DNA of 64,000 bases from Odiellus spinosus (lineage: Eukaryota; Arthropoda; Arachnida; Opiliones; Phalangiidae). Shown here one piece after another: positions 11,516 to 24,084 of the stretch. A model generated the notes under the pieces. It had not been told where the DNA came from and made no database searches. It worked only from the letters and a program-made list of their open reading frames with translations. Every line of letters begins with the position of its first letter. The first letter of the stretch is position 1. The stretch is taken from NCBI GenBank assembly GCA_963920705.1, contig OY987226.1, forward strand, positions 18,323,600 through 18,387,599, read 5' to 3'. The translations under genes were made by a program, and so were the position numbers.

Positions 11516-12222
11516 TAATCAATAAAATATAATAAACTTTTGCGTAAGAACATTTTTTTTTTTTTTTTTTTTTTTTTACTTTAGATAGAATTCAAATTAA
11601 TGAAAATACGGTAATTAAAACCGTTTAATAATAACGAACCTACGGTGGGGTTAAGCCCTCGAGTAATATATAGATTCGATTCAAAATTTTCTAGTTGGCT
11701 TAAAATAGGCACCGCGCTTCTAATTATTTCCCAAAGGCCAAAGGATATAAAAAAATCACACGAAATTTTATTAACAAAATGTGAATTCTTGTTTAAACAA
11801 CTCTTAATTTCTAACTTTAGGGTTGAAGTGTAGGGAGCTTCCTCGTCGGAAGAGACATATCAAATAACCTTTTTCTAGAAATCTAATGAAGTTTTTTTCT
11901 CACACACACTCGGCTGCAGAGCCGGCCGGGGATAGAATATCAAGATCTAATATTTGATCTTCCCAAAAAAATTTCGTATTTTCATAGCATAAATTTGAAT
12001 AGGGGGAGTCTAGTTCGTTCTCTCAAAAATACAGTTTTTTTTTCTTCACCAATGGTTTAGGGTTTTTAGGCGATATAGTTCATTTCAGGTATAAGTGCGG
12101 TGCACTTCAAACGAGGTGTTTATCTTAAAGTGACTCTGTAACGGATTTTTAACGACATGCAGTAGCATTTTCGGAAAAAATCGTTATGCTACAAAAAATA
12201 CCGCCTAAAAATCCTACATCTA
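11516..12222. other. Spacer with poly(T) tract
   Basis: A run of 27 T lies at about 11551-11577. The rest is AT-rich with no recognisable gene. A 62-codon frame at 11645-11833 has no recognisable motif. Confidence 0.4.
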
Positions 12223-12295
12223 CGTCATCACTATGGTCGCGTGGTTATTATAGAGCCAGCAGTTTTTTCTTGCGTGATCTGACAGGCAGGTTTGA
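12223..12295 (-). pseudogene. Family F coding remnant (C-terminal piece)
   Basis: Read on the minus strand, this piece gives a short peptide containing WLYNNHATIVMT followed at once by a stop. The frame at 27071-27304 has LYNSHATIVMT at the matching place, and both have a histidine-alanine pair 8-12 residues earlier. The DNA match is centred on GTCATCACTATGGTCGCGTG. Homology ends on both sides, so only the C-terminal part of the unit is present. Whether the family is coding or a non-coding repeat is discussed at the other copies. The product is unknown. Confidence 0.45.
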
Positions 12296-12390
12296 TAAAG
12301 ATACATTCTTCGACCACGTCATCAAAACGGAAAAATAAATTCGTTGAAGTTTCTTTTTTCGCTCGCGTCAATCCAAGTGGGATTAATTAT

Positions 12391-12775
12391 CTCTTAAATG
12401 GGCGTAATCCAACAGTAAATAAAAATTAAAAACAAATATTAAGCTAGAATTAAATTTAAAACTTACCCGAAAAATAGGCTTAGCTGAATTCATGGAGATC
12501 ACCTGAACTCCTCATAGGTAGCGACCAATGCCATTGATCGGTGGCTCTTACATGGGGAATGCAGGATATCCATGATCAATGTCATTGGTTGCTTGTCCTT
12601 ATACGGGGAGTTAGGATATTTCCATGAATCAAGCTAAGCCTATTTTGATGGTAAGTTTTAAATTTATTTCTAGTTTAATATTTGTTTGTAAATTTTTTTA
12701 CTGTTGGATTAGGCTTATTTAAACGATAATGAATCGATAAAAAACTTATTATTAGGTTGCAATCTCCCTTTCAAG
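12391..12775. mobile_element. Family A element, left terminus deleted
   Basis: The right end TTAGGTTGCAATCTCCCTTT is intact, but the left outer repeat is missing and the copy begins at CTTAAATGGGCGTAATCCAA. Both arms keep the TAGGCTTAGCTGAATTCATG and TGAATCAAGCTAAGCCTATT blocks. The centre differs from other copies (CATTGATCGGTGGCTCTTAC), which marks a sub-type shared with 56406-56712. GTAAGT is kept in the right arm. Confidence 0.85.
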
Positions 12776-13548
12776 TATGTTAAACAAATCCATACACCTC
12801 CAAAAAATGGTAACAGTGTCACTTTAAAATTAAGCTAGAAATTAGGGATATGTTTGATTCCTATTCATTGCTATTTTACTTGAAATGAACTCTTTTCTGG
12901 GTATTATTCGTGTCAGGCTTAAAATACCGCGAGTAATTATAGTTATAGTAAATAATAAAGTGTGTGACATTATTTAGAAATAAGGGCGTCGTTTGGTTCC
13001 TATTCATTGTTGTTTTACAGGGAAATGAACTCTTTTTCTAGGTTTTGTTGGCGCCATATTTAAAATTCGGTAAAAAAATTAGTTACAACACATAATATTA
13101 TGTACGAATAAGAGGCTCATAGTTGTCTTCGTATTTAATGAATTTTTGAAATGAGACGTGTACGTGGATCCACACTCGGAGGTTTTTTGGTTGCAATGTT
13201 GACTCAAAAGGAACTAATAGGGGGTAAAAAGGGGTGAATTTCACCCTGGCGGCTGCGAGCTGGCTTGTTTAAACATGATATCAAATACACTCTTTCAATT
13301 CCCTGGGCTTTTATTAGGGATTTTTTTTCTAGCCAGCCTCTCGTATCCCTTTTTACCTAGAACCCATTAGCCAGGAAGAAGAAAAGGCTTAAATATACTA
13401 GCGCGCAGTCTCTTTCTGAAATTGGAATCCAAATTTTCTCTTTTTTCCGACTTCCTTTAAAAAAAAAATGATTCCCTAGGTCCCATTCCTCCCTCGCGCG
13501 CTTTTGAGCTTTGGTTTACCGTATCTGGGGGATATTTCACCACTCCTG

Positions 13549-13579
<31 letters not shown>

Positions 13580-13987
13580 AAGGGTTGAAATGGGGTGGAG
13601 GGGGCGTGTTCCACCAAATGCACACGCGCGCGCGCTAATGTCATGATGAATTAAAAGAAGCCCTAAGCGCTAAATGGAAATTTGAAACATTTCTATTAAA
13701 ACCGAAGGAAAAACAGGGGGGAAAACTTTACCCTTTCAATACTTCATAGAATGGAAAATAATATTTACGTTCGACAGTGACAAAAAAATGGCCCCTCCAG
13801 GCGAAAATATATTGGTATTATTCTGGATTAAAAACATTAAGGTTTTTTTTTAAAAATTGTAGCTTTTTTAAGAATTATAGCTTTTTTACTGTATTGAATG
13901 ATTGCTCTATTATGATGATAAATCTTAATTTTTCGATCCAAATTATCGATTATGATAAAATTAACCATTTAATTTACATATTTTATT
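12776..13987. other. Spacer with poly(A), CG-alternating and hairpin motifs
   Basis: No gene. It contains a poly(A) run at about 13547-13577, an alternating CACACGCGCGCGCGC tract at about 13620-13635 that could adopt Z-DNA, and a GGGTGAATTTCACCC palindrome near 13234. Two loosely similar segments (around 12835-12910 and 12970-13040, both with TTAGAAAT/TTAGGGAT, CCTATTCATTG and GAAATGAACTCTTTT) form an old direct duplication. Confidence 0.5.
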
Positions 13988-14933
13988 GAAGTTAACAATC
14001 AATGCAAACAGTGTGATCGAAGTTAACAATCAATGCAAACAGTGTGATCGAAGTTAACTATCAAAACAAACAGTATGATTGAAATTAACTATCAATACAA
14101 ACAGTTGGATCGAATTTAACAATTTAATTCGTATATCTGATAGAATTTAACAATTAAATTCATATATCTGATAGAATTTAACAATTAAATTCATATATCT
14201 GATTTAATTTAACAATTAAATTCATATATCTGATTTAATTTAACAATTAAATTCATATATCTAATAGAATTTAACAAATTAATTCATATATCTAATAGAA
14301 TTTAACAAATTAATTCATATATCTAATAGAATTTAACAATTTAATTCATATATCTGATAGAATTTAACAATTTAATTCATATATCTGATAGAATTTAACA
14401 ATTTAATTCATATATCTGATTTAATTTAACAATTAATTTCATATATCTGATAGAATTTAACAATTAAATTCATTCCTGATAGAATTTAACAATTAAATTC
14501 ATATATCTGATAGAATTTAACAATTAAATTCATATATCTGATAGAATTTAACAATTAAATTCATATATCTGATAGAATTTAACAATTAAATTCATATATC
14601 TGATAGAATTTAACAAATAAATTCATATATCTGATAGAATTTAACAATTAAATTCATATATCTGATTTAATTTAACAATTAAATTCATATATCTGATTTA
14701 ATTTAACAATTAAATTCATATATCTGATTTAATTTAACAATTAAATTCATATATCTAATAGAATTTAACAATTTAATTCGTATATCTGATTTAATTTAAC
14801 AATTTAATTCGTATATCTGATTTAATTTAACAATTTAATTCATATATCTGATTTAATTTAACAATTAAATTCATATATCTGATAGAATTTACCAATTAAA
14901 TTCATATATCTGATAGAATTTAATTCATATAGT
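13988..14933. repeat. 31-bp minisatellite, about 30 units
   Basis: Units of 31 bp, main form GATAGAATTTAACAATTAAA then TTCATATATCT, with variants GATTTAATTTAAC and AATTTAATTCGTATATC. The first units (13988-14110) are of a different, more G+C-rich form, GAAGTTAACAATCAATGCAA then ACAGTGTGATC, also 31 bp. The array therefore grades from one unit type to another while keeping its period. Confidence 0.95.
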
Positions 14934-15260
14934 TAAGTTAAGCCACGCTAGTGGTTGGTTGTTGCACGATGGCTAGCCACCACACTCCCACGCAGTTTAA
15001 AGGAACCCAGTGAGCTGAAGAGAATATTACTTAGAGCAAGCATATATTATATATAATTGATCGTATTTAACATTTTAATTCAAATATTTGATCCACTTTA
15101 ACAATTAATCCAAACAGTCCGATTGAAATTGATCATTTTATATAAATCATCTGATCAGAATTAACAATTTTAGAAATAATATCAAAATTAAGTTTCATAT
15201 TAATAAAAAATGCTGGCAATTAACAATTTAATCCAAATATTTTGATCGAAATTAAACATT
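14934..15260. repeat. Insertion followed by degenerate array remnants
   Basis: 14934-15045 is a G+C-richer block with GCCACGCTAGTGG and TTTAAAGGAACCCAGTG, unlike the array. From about 15046 to 15260, diverged ATTTAACAATTTAAT-like units return, including AACAATTAATCCAAACAGTC, which resembles the first unit type. The block looks inserted into the array or left between two parts of it. Confidence 0.55.
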
Positions 15261-16333
15261 AGATATTGTAGTTAAATAAATGATAAAAATTACGTATTTG
15301 ATTGGAGTTTCGTGATTAAATGATACTTGTGCTTAATTTTATATATTTATAGAAATAATTTTCTAATATTTATTTTACTAATCACGCAACGATGTTAACT
15401 AATTTTGCAATATTTATTTTTTATTTTTTTCGTATCAGGTAGGCGATGGTCTGAAAGAAGTCTGCCGACAGCGAGGTAATCTAGGCTAGCTCGTGTATTC
15501 TACAAGATAAATGAACATTGAAAATTATGTAAAACGAACGAAGATAGTTACCGCGTCCCAAACCGTGAGTACCTTTTGCTTAAATTACAACCATTATACA
15601 AAATGGAGTTTTTTCTTTTTTTTCATTCTTTCTTTCACTTTCATTTTTTTTTAAAAAGAAGAAAAAGGCCGAATTTAACATTAGTATTTTATGGTAATTA
15701 GCCGCGCTAGACCATTAAGAGTTCGGGATGAAAATGGCTCGTAAATTTCTTCGAAATATTCCCAACGAAATACCTATTTCACCGACGAGCCGCATTTTTT
15801 TCCTTAACATTCGAATTTTTTTTTTTCAAATTCTTTTTTTAGTTTTACTTTTAAAACTAAAGGGGGGGGGGTTGAAGCTAACGAATGAATGATTCAAGCC
15901 GAGGGCTCTATGGGTGAATATATATATGTATATTTTATATCCTTTGAAATATATATGGTTTTCCAGTTATGATATTCTGAAGCCATGAAATAGGTTTTTC
16001 GAATGAAATTTATAATCCTTCCATATCCTGCCCAATTCTATTCAAATTTAGCTAATCAAAATTCATCAACATATATTCTAAATTCCAAAGACTGTCCTTG
16101 ATAATTTAGAAGAAAAGACCTGATATAATTTTAACTAGAATTCTATGTACCTGATGGTCGTATATACGGTAATTCAACAGGTCAAGCAGCTTCATGAATA
16201 TCAAAAAATTCCATTTGAATTGCGTGAGAAACGGAATCCAGGATTTTAGTAAATCCTAAGGTTATTCTGTATATCCTTGTACTGTTTTAAATAGTCTTTG
16301 TTTGAAGACAAAATAGGCAATTTTAAAGGACCG
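15261..16333. other. AT-rich spacer, no supported gene
   Basis: No gene or repeat family recognised. It contains a run of nine G near 15862 and several poly(T) runs. Confidence 0.4.
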
Positions 16334-17640
16334 CTCATCTTATTTTTTAAAGAACGGTTCACCACAATTTTTTTAAAGAACGGTTCACCACAATTTTTTA
16401 AAAAACGGTTCACCACAATTTTTTAAAAAACGGTTCACCACAATTTTTTTAAAGAACGGTTCACCACAATTTTTTTAAAGAACGGTTCACCACAATTTTT
16501 TAAAGAACGGTTCACCACAATTTTTTTAAAGAACGGTTCACCACAATTTTTTTTAAAGAACGGTTCACCACAATTTTTTTTAAAGAACGGTTCAACACAA
16601 TTTTTTTAAAGAACGGTTCAACACAATTTTTTTAAAGAACGGTTCACCACAATTTTTTTAAAGAACGGTTCACCACAATTTTTTTAAAGAACGGTTCACC
16701 ACAATTTTTTTTAAAGAACGGTTCAACACAATTTTTTTAAAGAACGGTTCACCACAATTTTTTTAAAGAACGGTTCACCACAATTTTTTTAAAGAACGGT
16801 TCACCACAATTTTTTTAAAGAACGGTTCACCACAATTTTTTTAAAGAACGGTTCACCACAATTTTTTTAAAGAACGGTTCACCACAATTTTTTTAAAGAA
16901 CGGTTCACCACAATTTTTTTAAAGAACGGTTCACCACAATATTTTTAAAGAACGGTTCACCACAATTTTTTTAAAGAACGGTTCACCACAATTTTTTTAA
17001 AGAACGGTTCACCACAATTTTTTTAAAGAACGGTTCACCACAATTTTTTTAAAGAACGGTTCACCACAATTTTTTTAAAGAACGGTTCACCACAATTTTT
17101 TTAAAGAACGGTTCACCACAATTTTTTTTAAAGAACGGTTCACCACAATTTTTTTAAAGAACGGTTCACCACAATTTTTTTAAAGAACGGTTCACCACAA
17201 TTTTTTTAAAGAACGGTTCACCACAATTTTTTTAAAGAACGGTTCACCACAATTTTTTTAAAGAACGGTTCACCACAATTTTTTTAAAGAACGGTTCACC
17301 ACAATTTTTTTAAAGAACGGTTCACCACAATTTTTTTAAAGAACGGTTCACCACAATTTTTTTAAAGAACGGTTCACCACAATTTTTTTAAAGAACGGTT
17401 CACCACAATTTTTTTTAAAGAACGGTTCACCACAATTTTTTTAAAGAACGGTTCACCACAATTTTTTTAAAGAACGGTTCACCACAATTTTTTTAAAGAA
17501 CGGTTCACCACAATTTTTTTAAAGAACGGTTCACCACAATTTTTTTAAAGAACGGTTCACCACAATTTTTTTAAAGAACGGTTCACCACAATTTTTTTAA
17601 AGAACGGCCTACCACAATTTTTATAAAGAACAGATCACCA
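16334..17640. repeat. 26-bp minisatellite, about 50 units (type 1)
   Basis: Unit AATTTTTTTAAAGAACGGTT then CACCAC, 26 bp, with the T run varying between five and eight. Copies are almost identical in the middle, apart from occasional CAACAC for CACCAC and one AATATTTTT. Units at the right edge (17605-17700) decay. The core GAACGGTTCA is shared with the next array. Confidence 0.97.
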
Positions 17641-18095
17641 TAAGTTATTTTCTTAAAGAACGGTTCACTATAAGTTATTTTTCTAAGAAAGGTTTACCAT
17701 AAGTCATTTTTTAAAGAACTTTTCATCCGTTATTTCTTACAGTTCATGGGGTAATTTTTCGAGAACGGTTCATGGGGTAATTTTTCGAGAACGGTTCATG
17801 GGGTAATTTTTCGAGAACAGTTCATGGGGTAATTTTTCGAGAACGGTTCATGGGGTAATTTTTCGAGAACGGTTCATGGGGTAATTTTTCGAGAACGGTT
17901 CATGGGGTAATTTTTCGAGAACGGTTCATGGGGTAATTTTTCGAGAACGGTTCATGGGGTAATTTTTCGAGAACGGTTCATGGGGTAATTTTTTCGAGAA
18001 CGGTTCATGGGGTAATTTTTTCGAGAACGGTTCATACGATAATTTTTTCGAGAACGGTTCATACGATAATTTTTTCGAGAACGGTTCATACATAC
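17641..18095. repeat. 26-bp minisatellite, type 2, plus transition units
   Basis: After a short stretch of decayed type 1 units (17641-17745) comes an array of about 13 units, GGTTCATGGGGTAATTTTTC then GAGAAC, also 26 bp. It keeps GAACGGTTCA from type 1 but has a new second half. The last three units replace CATGGGGTAA with CATACGATAA or CATACATAC and have a longer T run. The transition zone holds hybrid units such as GAACGGTTCACTATAAGTTA. Confidence 0.95.
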
Positions 18096-18984
18096 TTTAT
18101 TAAATATGCGTATTTGAATATATTTTTGGGAATGAACATATAGGGTTTTATTATTGATCGTGTATCTTGTTTTTTTTTTTTTTTTTTGTATAAATTGTGT
18201 TTAGCTCTATTATATAACATAGAAGTAGCGGGAGAGGGTGGGAAGGTTATAATATTTAGTATTCTCGCAAAGAACAGAAACTCTGAAAATGGGAGGGGTT
18301 TGTAGCTATAAACATTAGGCTTCTCTCCGCTCGCCAAACCACTCAATAATATTACCGGCGCAAAAATTTATAGTTTTCACGTATATATAGCGTTGAGGGA
18401 GAAACCAAAAAAATATGAAAAAAAAAAAAAAAAAAAAAAAAGAATAACATTATAAACTGCTCGGCCGAGTATGAACGTTGAATTCGAATATCCGGTTCGT
18501 TGGAATTATTTCCACTTAAAAATTTCGGGTTGATATAATATATACTAATATTTTTGCATTAAAAATCATACGAAAACCCCCTCAGGCCCGCCAGCGCTCG
18601 GCCACTCCAGTGATAGATGGATTATAGAAAGATCGGAATAATAATAATTTAGGGATCGTTCGGAAAAAGCGCTAGGTAAAAAACAAATGGTTTTCGACTA
18701 CCTATCATAAAGGATATGGGATAAATCGTGCAAATCATATTTTATATAGTTATATGTTTAAGTTTATTTTCCATCAGGTGTAATTTAGCAATACGGAGGC
18801 GGCCGGGTGGATTCTCAATGTTTAATTCATGCATTGATAAAGGAAGGACTCTTATAGCCAACTACCCTTAAACATTTAATAGCTTCTATGGGGAAAAATC
18901 ATTCAACTTTAACAACGATTTCGATATAATATTACATTAATATATAAAAGTAAAAGGTTATTTGTGTTATGATTATGCCATTTT
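18096..18984. other. AT-rich spacer, no supported gene
   Basis: Holds poly(T) at about 18170-18187 and poly(A) at about 18420-18441. A minus-strand frame at 18086-18346 runs into the array and carries a poly-lysine tract from the poly(T), so it is not a gene. Confidence 0.45.
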
Positions 18985-20895
18985 TAATGGGAAGGTATGT
19001 GATTATAACCCTTAATGGGCAGATATAATTAGGACTCCTAAAATGGGCAGATATGATTACGACTCTTAAAATGGGAAGATATAGTTACGACTCTTAAAAT
19101 GGGAAGATATAGTTACGACTCTTAAAATGGGAAGATATAGTTACGACTCTTAAAATGGGAAGATATAGTTACGACTCTTAAAATGGGAAGATATACTTAC
19201 GACTCTTAAAATGGGAAGATATAGTTACGACTCTTAAAATGGGAAGATATGATTACGACTCTTACAATGGGCAGATATGATTACGACTCTTACAATGGGC
19301 AGATATGATTACGACTCTTAATATGGGCAGATATGATTACGACTCTTAATATGGGAAGATATGATTACGACTCTTAATATGGGAAGATATGATTACGACT
19401 CTTAATATGGGAAGATATGATTACGACTCTTAATATGGGAAGATATGATTACGACTCTTAATATGGGAAGATATGATTACGACTCTTAATATGGGAAGAT
19501 ATGATTACGACTCTTAATATGGGAAGATATGATTACGACTCTTAATATGGGAAGATATGATTACGACTCTTAATATGGGAAGATATGATTACGACTCTTA
19601 ATATGGGAAGATATGATTACGACTCTTAATATGGGAAGATATGATTACGACTCTTAATATGGGAAGATATGATTACGACTCTTAATATGGGAAGATATGA
19701 TTACGACTCTTAATATGGGAAGATATGATTACGACTCTTAATATGGGAAGATATGATTACGACTCTTAATATGGGAAGATATGATTACGACTCTTAATAT
19801 GGGAAGATATGATTACGACTCTTAATATGGGAAGATATGATTACGACTCTTAATATGGGAAGATATGATTACGACTCTTAATATGGGAAGATATGATTAC
19901 GACTCTTAATATGGGAAGATATGATTACGACTCTTAATATGGGAAGATATGATTACGACTCTTAATATGGGAAGATATGATTACGACTCTTAATATGGGA
20001 AGATATGATTACGACTCTTAATATGGGAAGATATGATTACGACTCTTAATATGGGAAGATATGATTACGACTCTTAATATGGGAAGATATGATTACGACT
20101 CTTAATATGGGAAGATATGATTACGACTCTTAATATGGGAAGATATGATTACGGCTCTTAATATGGGAAGATATGATTACGGCTCTTAATATGGGAAGAT
20201 ATGATTACGACTCTTAATATGGGAAGATATGATTACGACTCTTAGTATGGGAAGATATGATTACGACTCTTAGTATGGGAAGATATGATTACGACTCTTA
20301 GTATGGGAAGATATGATTACGACTCTTAGTATGGGAAGATATGATTACGACTCTTAGTATGGGAAGATATGATTACGACTCTTAGTATGGGAAGATATGA
20401 TTACGACTCTTAGTATGGGAAGATATGATTACGACTCTTAGTATGGGAAGATATGATTACGACTCTTAGTATGGGAAGATATGATTACGACTCTTAGTAT
20501 GGGAAGATATGATTACGACTCTTAGTATGGGAAGATATGATTACGACTCTTAGTATGGGAAGATATGATTACGACTCTTATAATGGACAGATATGATTAC
20601 GACTCTTATAATGGACAGATATGATTACGATTCTTATAATGGACAGATATGATTACGACTCTTATAATGGACAGATATGATTACGACTCTTATAATGGAC
20701 AGATATGATTACGACTCGTATAATGGACAGATATGATTACGACTCGTATAATGGACAGATATGATTATGACTCTTATAATGGACAGATGGATTCCGACTC
20801 TTATAATTGACAGATATTACGATACTTATAATTGACAGATATTACGATTCTTATAATGGACAGATATGAATACGACTCGTAATGGTCAGATATGA
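18985..20895. repeat. 28-bp minisatellite, about 68 units in variant blocks
   Basis: Unit GATATGATTACGACTCTTAA then TATGGGAA, 28 bp. Variants are grouped along the array: TTAAAATGGGAAGATATAGTTA (about 19030-19245), CTTACAATGGGCAG (about 19260-19320), TTAATATGGGAAG (19320-20240, the longest block), TTAGTATGGGAAG (20240-20570) and TTATAATGGACAG (20576-20800). The units then decay up to 20895. Two adjacent units near 20150-20180 read GGCTCTT. Confidence 0.97.
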
Positions 20896-21676
20896 TATGC
20901 ATAAAAGTTGTAAAATTTGATATTTGAACAATTTCATATAATTTTTCCGCTCAATGTTAAAATATATTATATAGCGACTTATAACCAATTTCACATGTGG
21001 TAAATTTTTAATATGATTTTGATCCTAAGCGAATTAAATCATTTTAAAATGATATCATATTTGAAATTCCGGTTTAATTCCAAATTATGATCATAAATCT
21101 TTAATGGCGCTGTTATCTTATTGGACAACAATACGCCTGTTTAAAAGAATTGTATTCGAAGGTAGTCGTGCCCCCTTAATCATTCCTTTGCTACGTGATA
21201 TCATTCGTGGAAACTACGGCGCATTCGATTTGGATTTGAAATGAAAATATCCAATGAAATTGCTGGATCCTCAATTGTAAAGCAAACAGGATCTAGGAGC
21301 GGATCTAGTATACTAGAGATATACGGAGAGCGTGCGCGCTAAACCAAACCTATGATTACCACTCTCCCAACACAACCAAGAACACAAGACCAAAGAGAAA
21401 GAGAGAGAGAATACCAAATTACTATAATTTCAAATATAATTCTACCATCCGTCTATCTATTTCTCTCTGGAGGGATTCGAATCTTCCCTCGTACTGGCTA
21501 TTTCTAAAAGAGAGGATTACGTATCCTTGAAAGAAGTTTTAATTTATTGGGATACGGTTATAAAATCTATAATAGGACCACCTTAGGTTCCCCCGAACAA
21601 GCGTGAACATTTACATTTAATTCAATTAAATTTATTATAAAGGGCAAATGTATCAGCCGACACGAGATTCATAATC
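20896..21676. other. Spacer, no supported gene
   Basis: No gene. A GAGGGATTCGAATCTTCCCT hairpin lies at about 21471-21490. A GA microsatellite (GAGAAAGAGAGAGAGAG) lies near 21396-21410. Confidence 0.4.
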
Positions 21677-22300
21677 GTTTAAATAATCCTAATCCAGAAA
21701 ATCCACTAGATCTGGAGATAGATTCGTTTGAAAATCATTTCCATCTGATTGCTGATGTTGATGTTAGTGGTGATTCTTCTAGTGTGGCAATTGATTTACA
21801 CGTAGCTGCCCAATAATTCAAAGCACCACAAGACATCGCGACCTTTTGCCTGACACTGATATGGATAAGATTGGGTATATCGGTTATATTTTTGGTTGAC
21901 TTATCATATCCGATTTTGGTAGCCCATAGGACCTTTCTCGAGGTCGCGGATGGTATTTTCATCTTGAATATCCTCCTGTCTATAGTTGATTGTTATCGAT
22001 ACGATTTCTGGAATTATCGTTGTTGATATCGGCTCTGTGAACGGTATAGGGATATCGTGACTGTCGTCACAGTGCGTTCAAAGTTTCAACGAGATCTGAG
22101 GTTGCACCAGTATTAGCGATGTCCTCATTCAGTGATAATTTGTCGATGGGTGGAATTTTTATCTCAAACCTTAGGGGATTTAGTGCTATACCTTTACGCA
22201 AGTGCGGATGGTAGAATAATAATGCGGAGAAATTATTAACTTCGAGTCTAAGCGAATTGAATTTGATTAGTTTATTTTTTATTATAATCCAAATATTACT
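21677..22300 (-). pseudogene. Frameshifted coding remnant of unknown family
   Basis: Read on the minus strand from about 22300 down, one frame stays open for some 55-65 codons and contains SALLFYHPHLRKGIALNP and IPPIDKLSLNED, stopping near 22077. A second frame takes over with IPFTEPISTTIIPEIV and NYRQEDIQDENTIRDL, stopping near 21884. A third frame (ATG at 21962) contains SVRQKVAMSCGALNYWAAT and passes an in-frame stop near 21735. The residue make-up is balanced and protein-like in each part, and the three parts join end to end, as expected of one gene with two frameshifts and a stop. I do not recognise the family. It could be a transposon or virus-derived gene, or a host pseudogene. No intron signals were needed. 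Confidence 0.5.
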
Positions 22301-22788
22301 TGTTCAAGTTAAAAAAATAAAATAAAAAACCCTTACAATCCTCTGAAAAAGGGGGTTAGCAATTTGCAACACCTCTTTTTATGCCGAGGCTATAATTTGA
22401 TCTTTGCAATCTTAATGAAGGGGTGGAGTTGGCTCTCGCTAGGATAATCACCCCCTAATATATAGTAAAAGTACTATACGTAATATCTATCGTAAGTATA
22501 AATCGCGTGACGTCATTATAATCCTATCCATAATAAATTTCTATCTTTCTTCGGACCCGCGGCCTCACCTCTTTCATTATTATTATATAGTTATATATTA
22601 TAGTTGGGATAGTCCATCCCTTTTTTTACAAAATTCAGTAGAGTTAATCCTAAAGTCAGTCGAGGTTTGATTAAATCCTGTAAGTAATAGCCCGGAGGTT
22701 GCATTATTAAACGTTGAATATCTTAAGGTCTTGTAGAGATAATGTAGAGTTGTTGCTGACCAGATCCTCAAACATTCGGGGCTGCCAG
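22301..22788. other. Spacer, no supported gene
   Basis: AT-rich with no recognisable features apart from short A/T runs. It lies between the coding remnant and a family A element. Confidence 0.4.
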
Positions 22789-23221
22789 TTAAAGGGAGAA
22801 TGCAACCTTGCAACAAGAGATTTTTTAATCCATTCCTTATATTTTAAATACGACTAATCCAGCAGTAAATAAATTTACAAACAAATATTAAACTAGAAAT
22901 CAATTTAAAACTTACCCAGAAAATAGGCTTAGCTGGATTCATTGAGATCCTGAATCTCTACGCATTGAAGTGTCTGTGACCAACGAGCAATGGCCAGTGT
23001 TTAAGATGAGATCTCCATAACATTCAATTGGTCGCTGGCCTATCAATGCGAAGATATTCAGGATCTCCATTAATCCAGCGCTAAGCCAATTTTCCGGATA
23101 AGTTTTAAATTTATTTCTACTTTAATATTTGTCTCTAATTTTTTTTACTAGTGGATTAGGTTATTTAAACGATAATGAATCGATAAAAACCACTTGTTGT
23201 TAGGCTGCATTCTCAATTTAA
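22789..23221. mobile_element. Family A foldback element, full length
   Basis: It begins TTAAAGGGAGAATGCAACCT and ends GTTAGGCTGCATTCTCAATT-TAA, with TTAA at both borders. The arms keep TAGGCTTAGCTGGATTCATT and the inverse CCATTAATCCAGCGCTAAGC. The right-arm donor-like motif is mutated to GATAAGTTTT. No reading frame. Confidence 0.9.
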
Positions 23222-24084
23222 CATTGAAATATGAAATCTATTTTATCGAGAAATTAACTGAAATACGCTTATCTTGAATTTTACGTTTTTCAAGTTGGAA
23301 AGAAGACAAAGATGATAGTTTTTCGTTCAATACCATGTTGCATTTGTCTGTAAAAAAGTGTATCTCAACGATATCTTAACCATGATAATTAATAAGTCTA
23401 ATATATACAAAAATGGTAGTTAATAGTATTTAATTTGGGAAAATAGGGAAATAAAGCACGCGGTACTTCGAGGTACATGTTTTCTCCTAGTTAGCATTGT
23501 TTCCTGTACTTTATTCCTCCAAGGTATGGTACCTACGATTTTGTACTTTCAATTTTTATGATAGCTTGATATTCTCGCGCGGAGACATAAAAAAGAAAGA
23601 AAATTAATGATATCTACCTATCCAATTTCCAAGTGTAAGAAAATTCCATTATTGAAAAATCAACCATTAAGTTTTTTGTAATATTTTCTCATTTTTTGAT
23701 TTTTGGTCCCCACCCTATTTGAATTTGATTTTATCCCAATTTATACCTCGTCGATTTCATAAATTATCTACATTAGGGGTGTGATAAAACTTTAGATTTA
23801 AAAACCGTTTTCTATAACTTTCTATACAATAAAACGTCGTCGCACCGAATTTTAAGATATTTTTGCAAACCACACCTGCGGCTCGTTTACAATAAAGCGT
23901 TCCTATTATTATATATATGAAATTTTTATCTTCTCCTTAAATTCGCTAATCGATTGGTTTTCCATTCGAAAATATTATGTGTGTTTCTGCCGTATGTTGG
24001 ATTGGAACTTCAGCTTCGTAGATTTGTTTTCGTGAGATTATGGAAATTCGATGTTTTACTTAGTTTTCAGTTGTTTCGATGTTT
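23222..24084. other. AT-rich spacer, no supported gene
   Basis: No gene or repeat recognised. Confidence 0.4.

Noticed and set aside
21471-21490. Possible tRNA T-arm (GGGATTCGAATC)
   Set aside because: No acceptor stem, D-arm or anticodon arm can be drawn around it. It is a simple hairpin.
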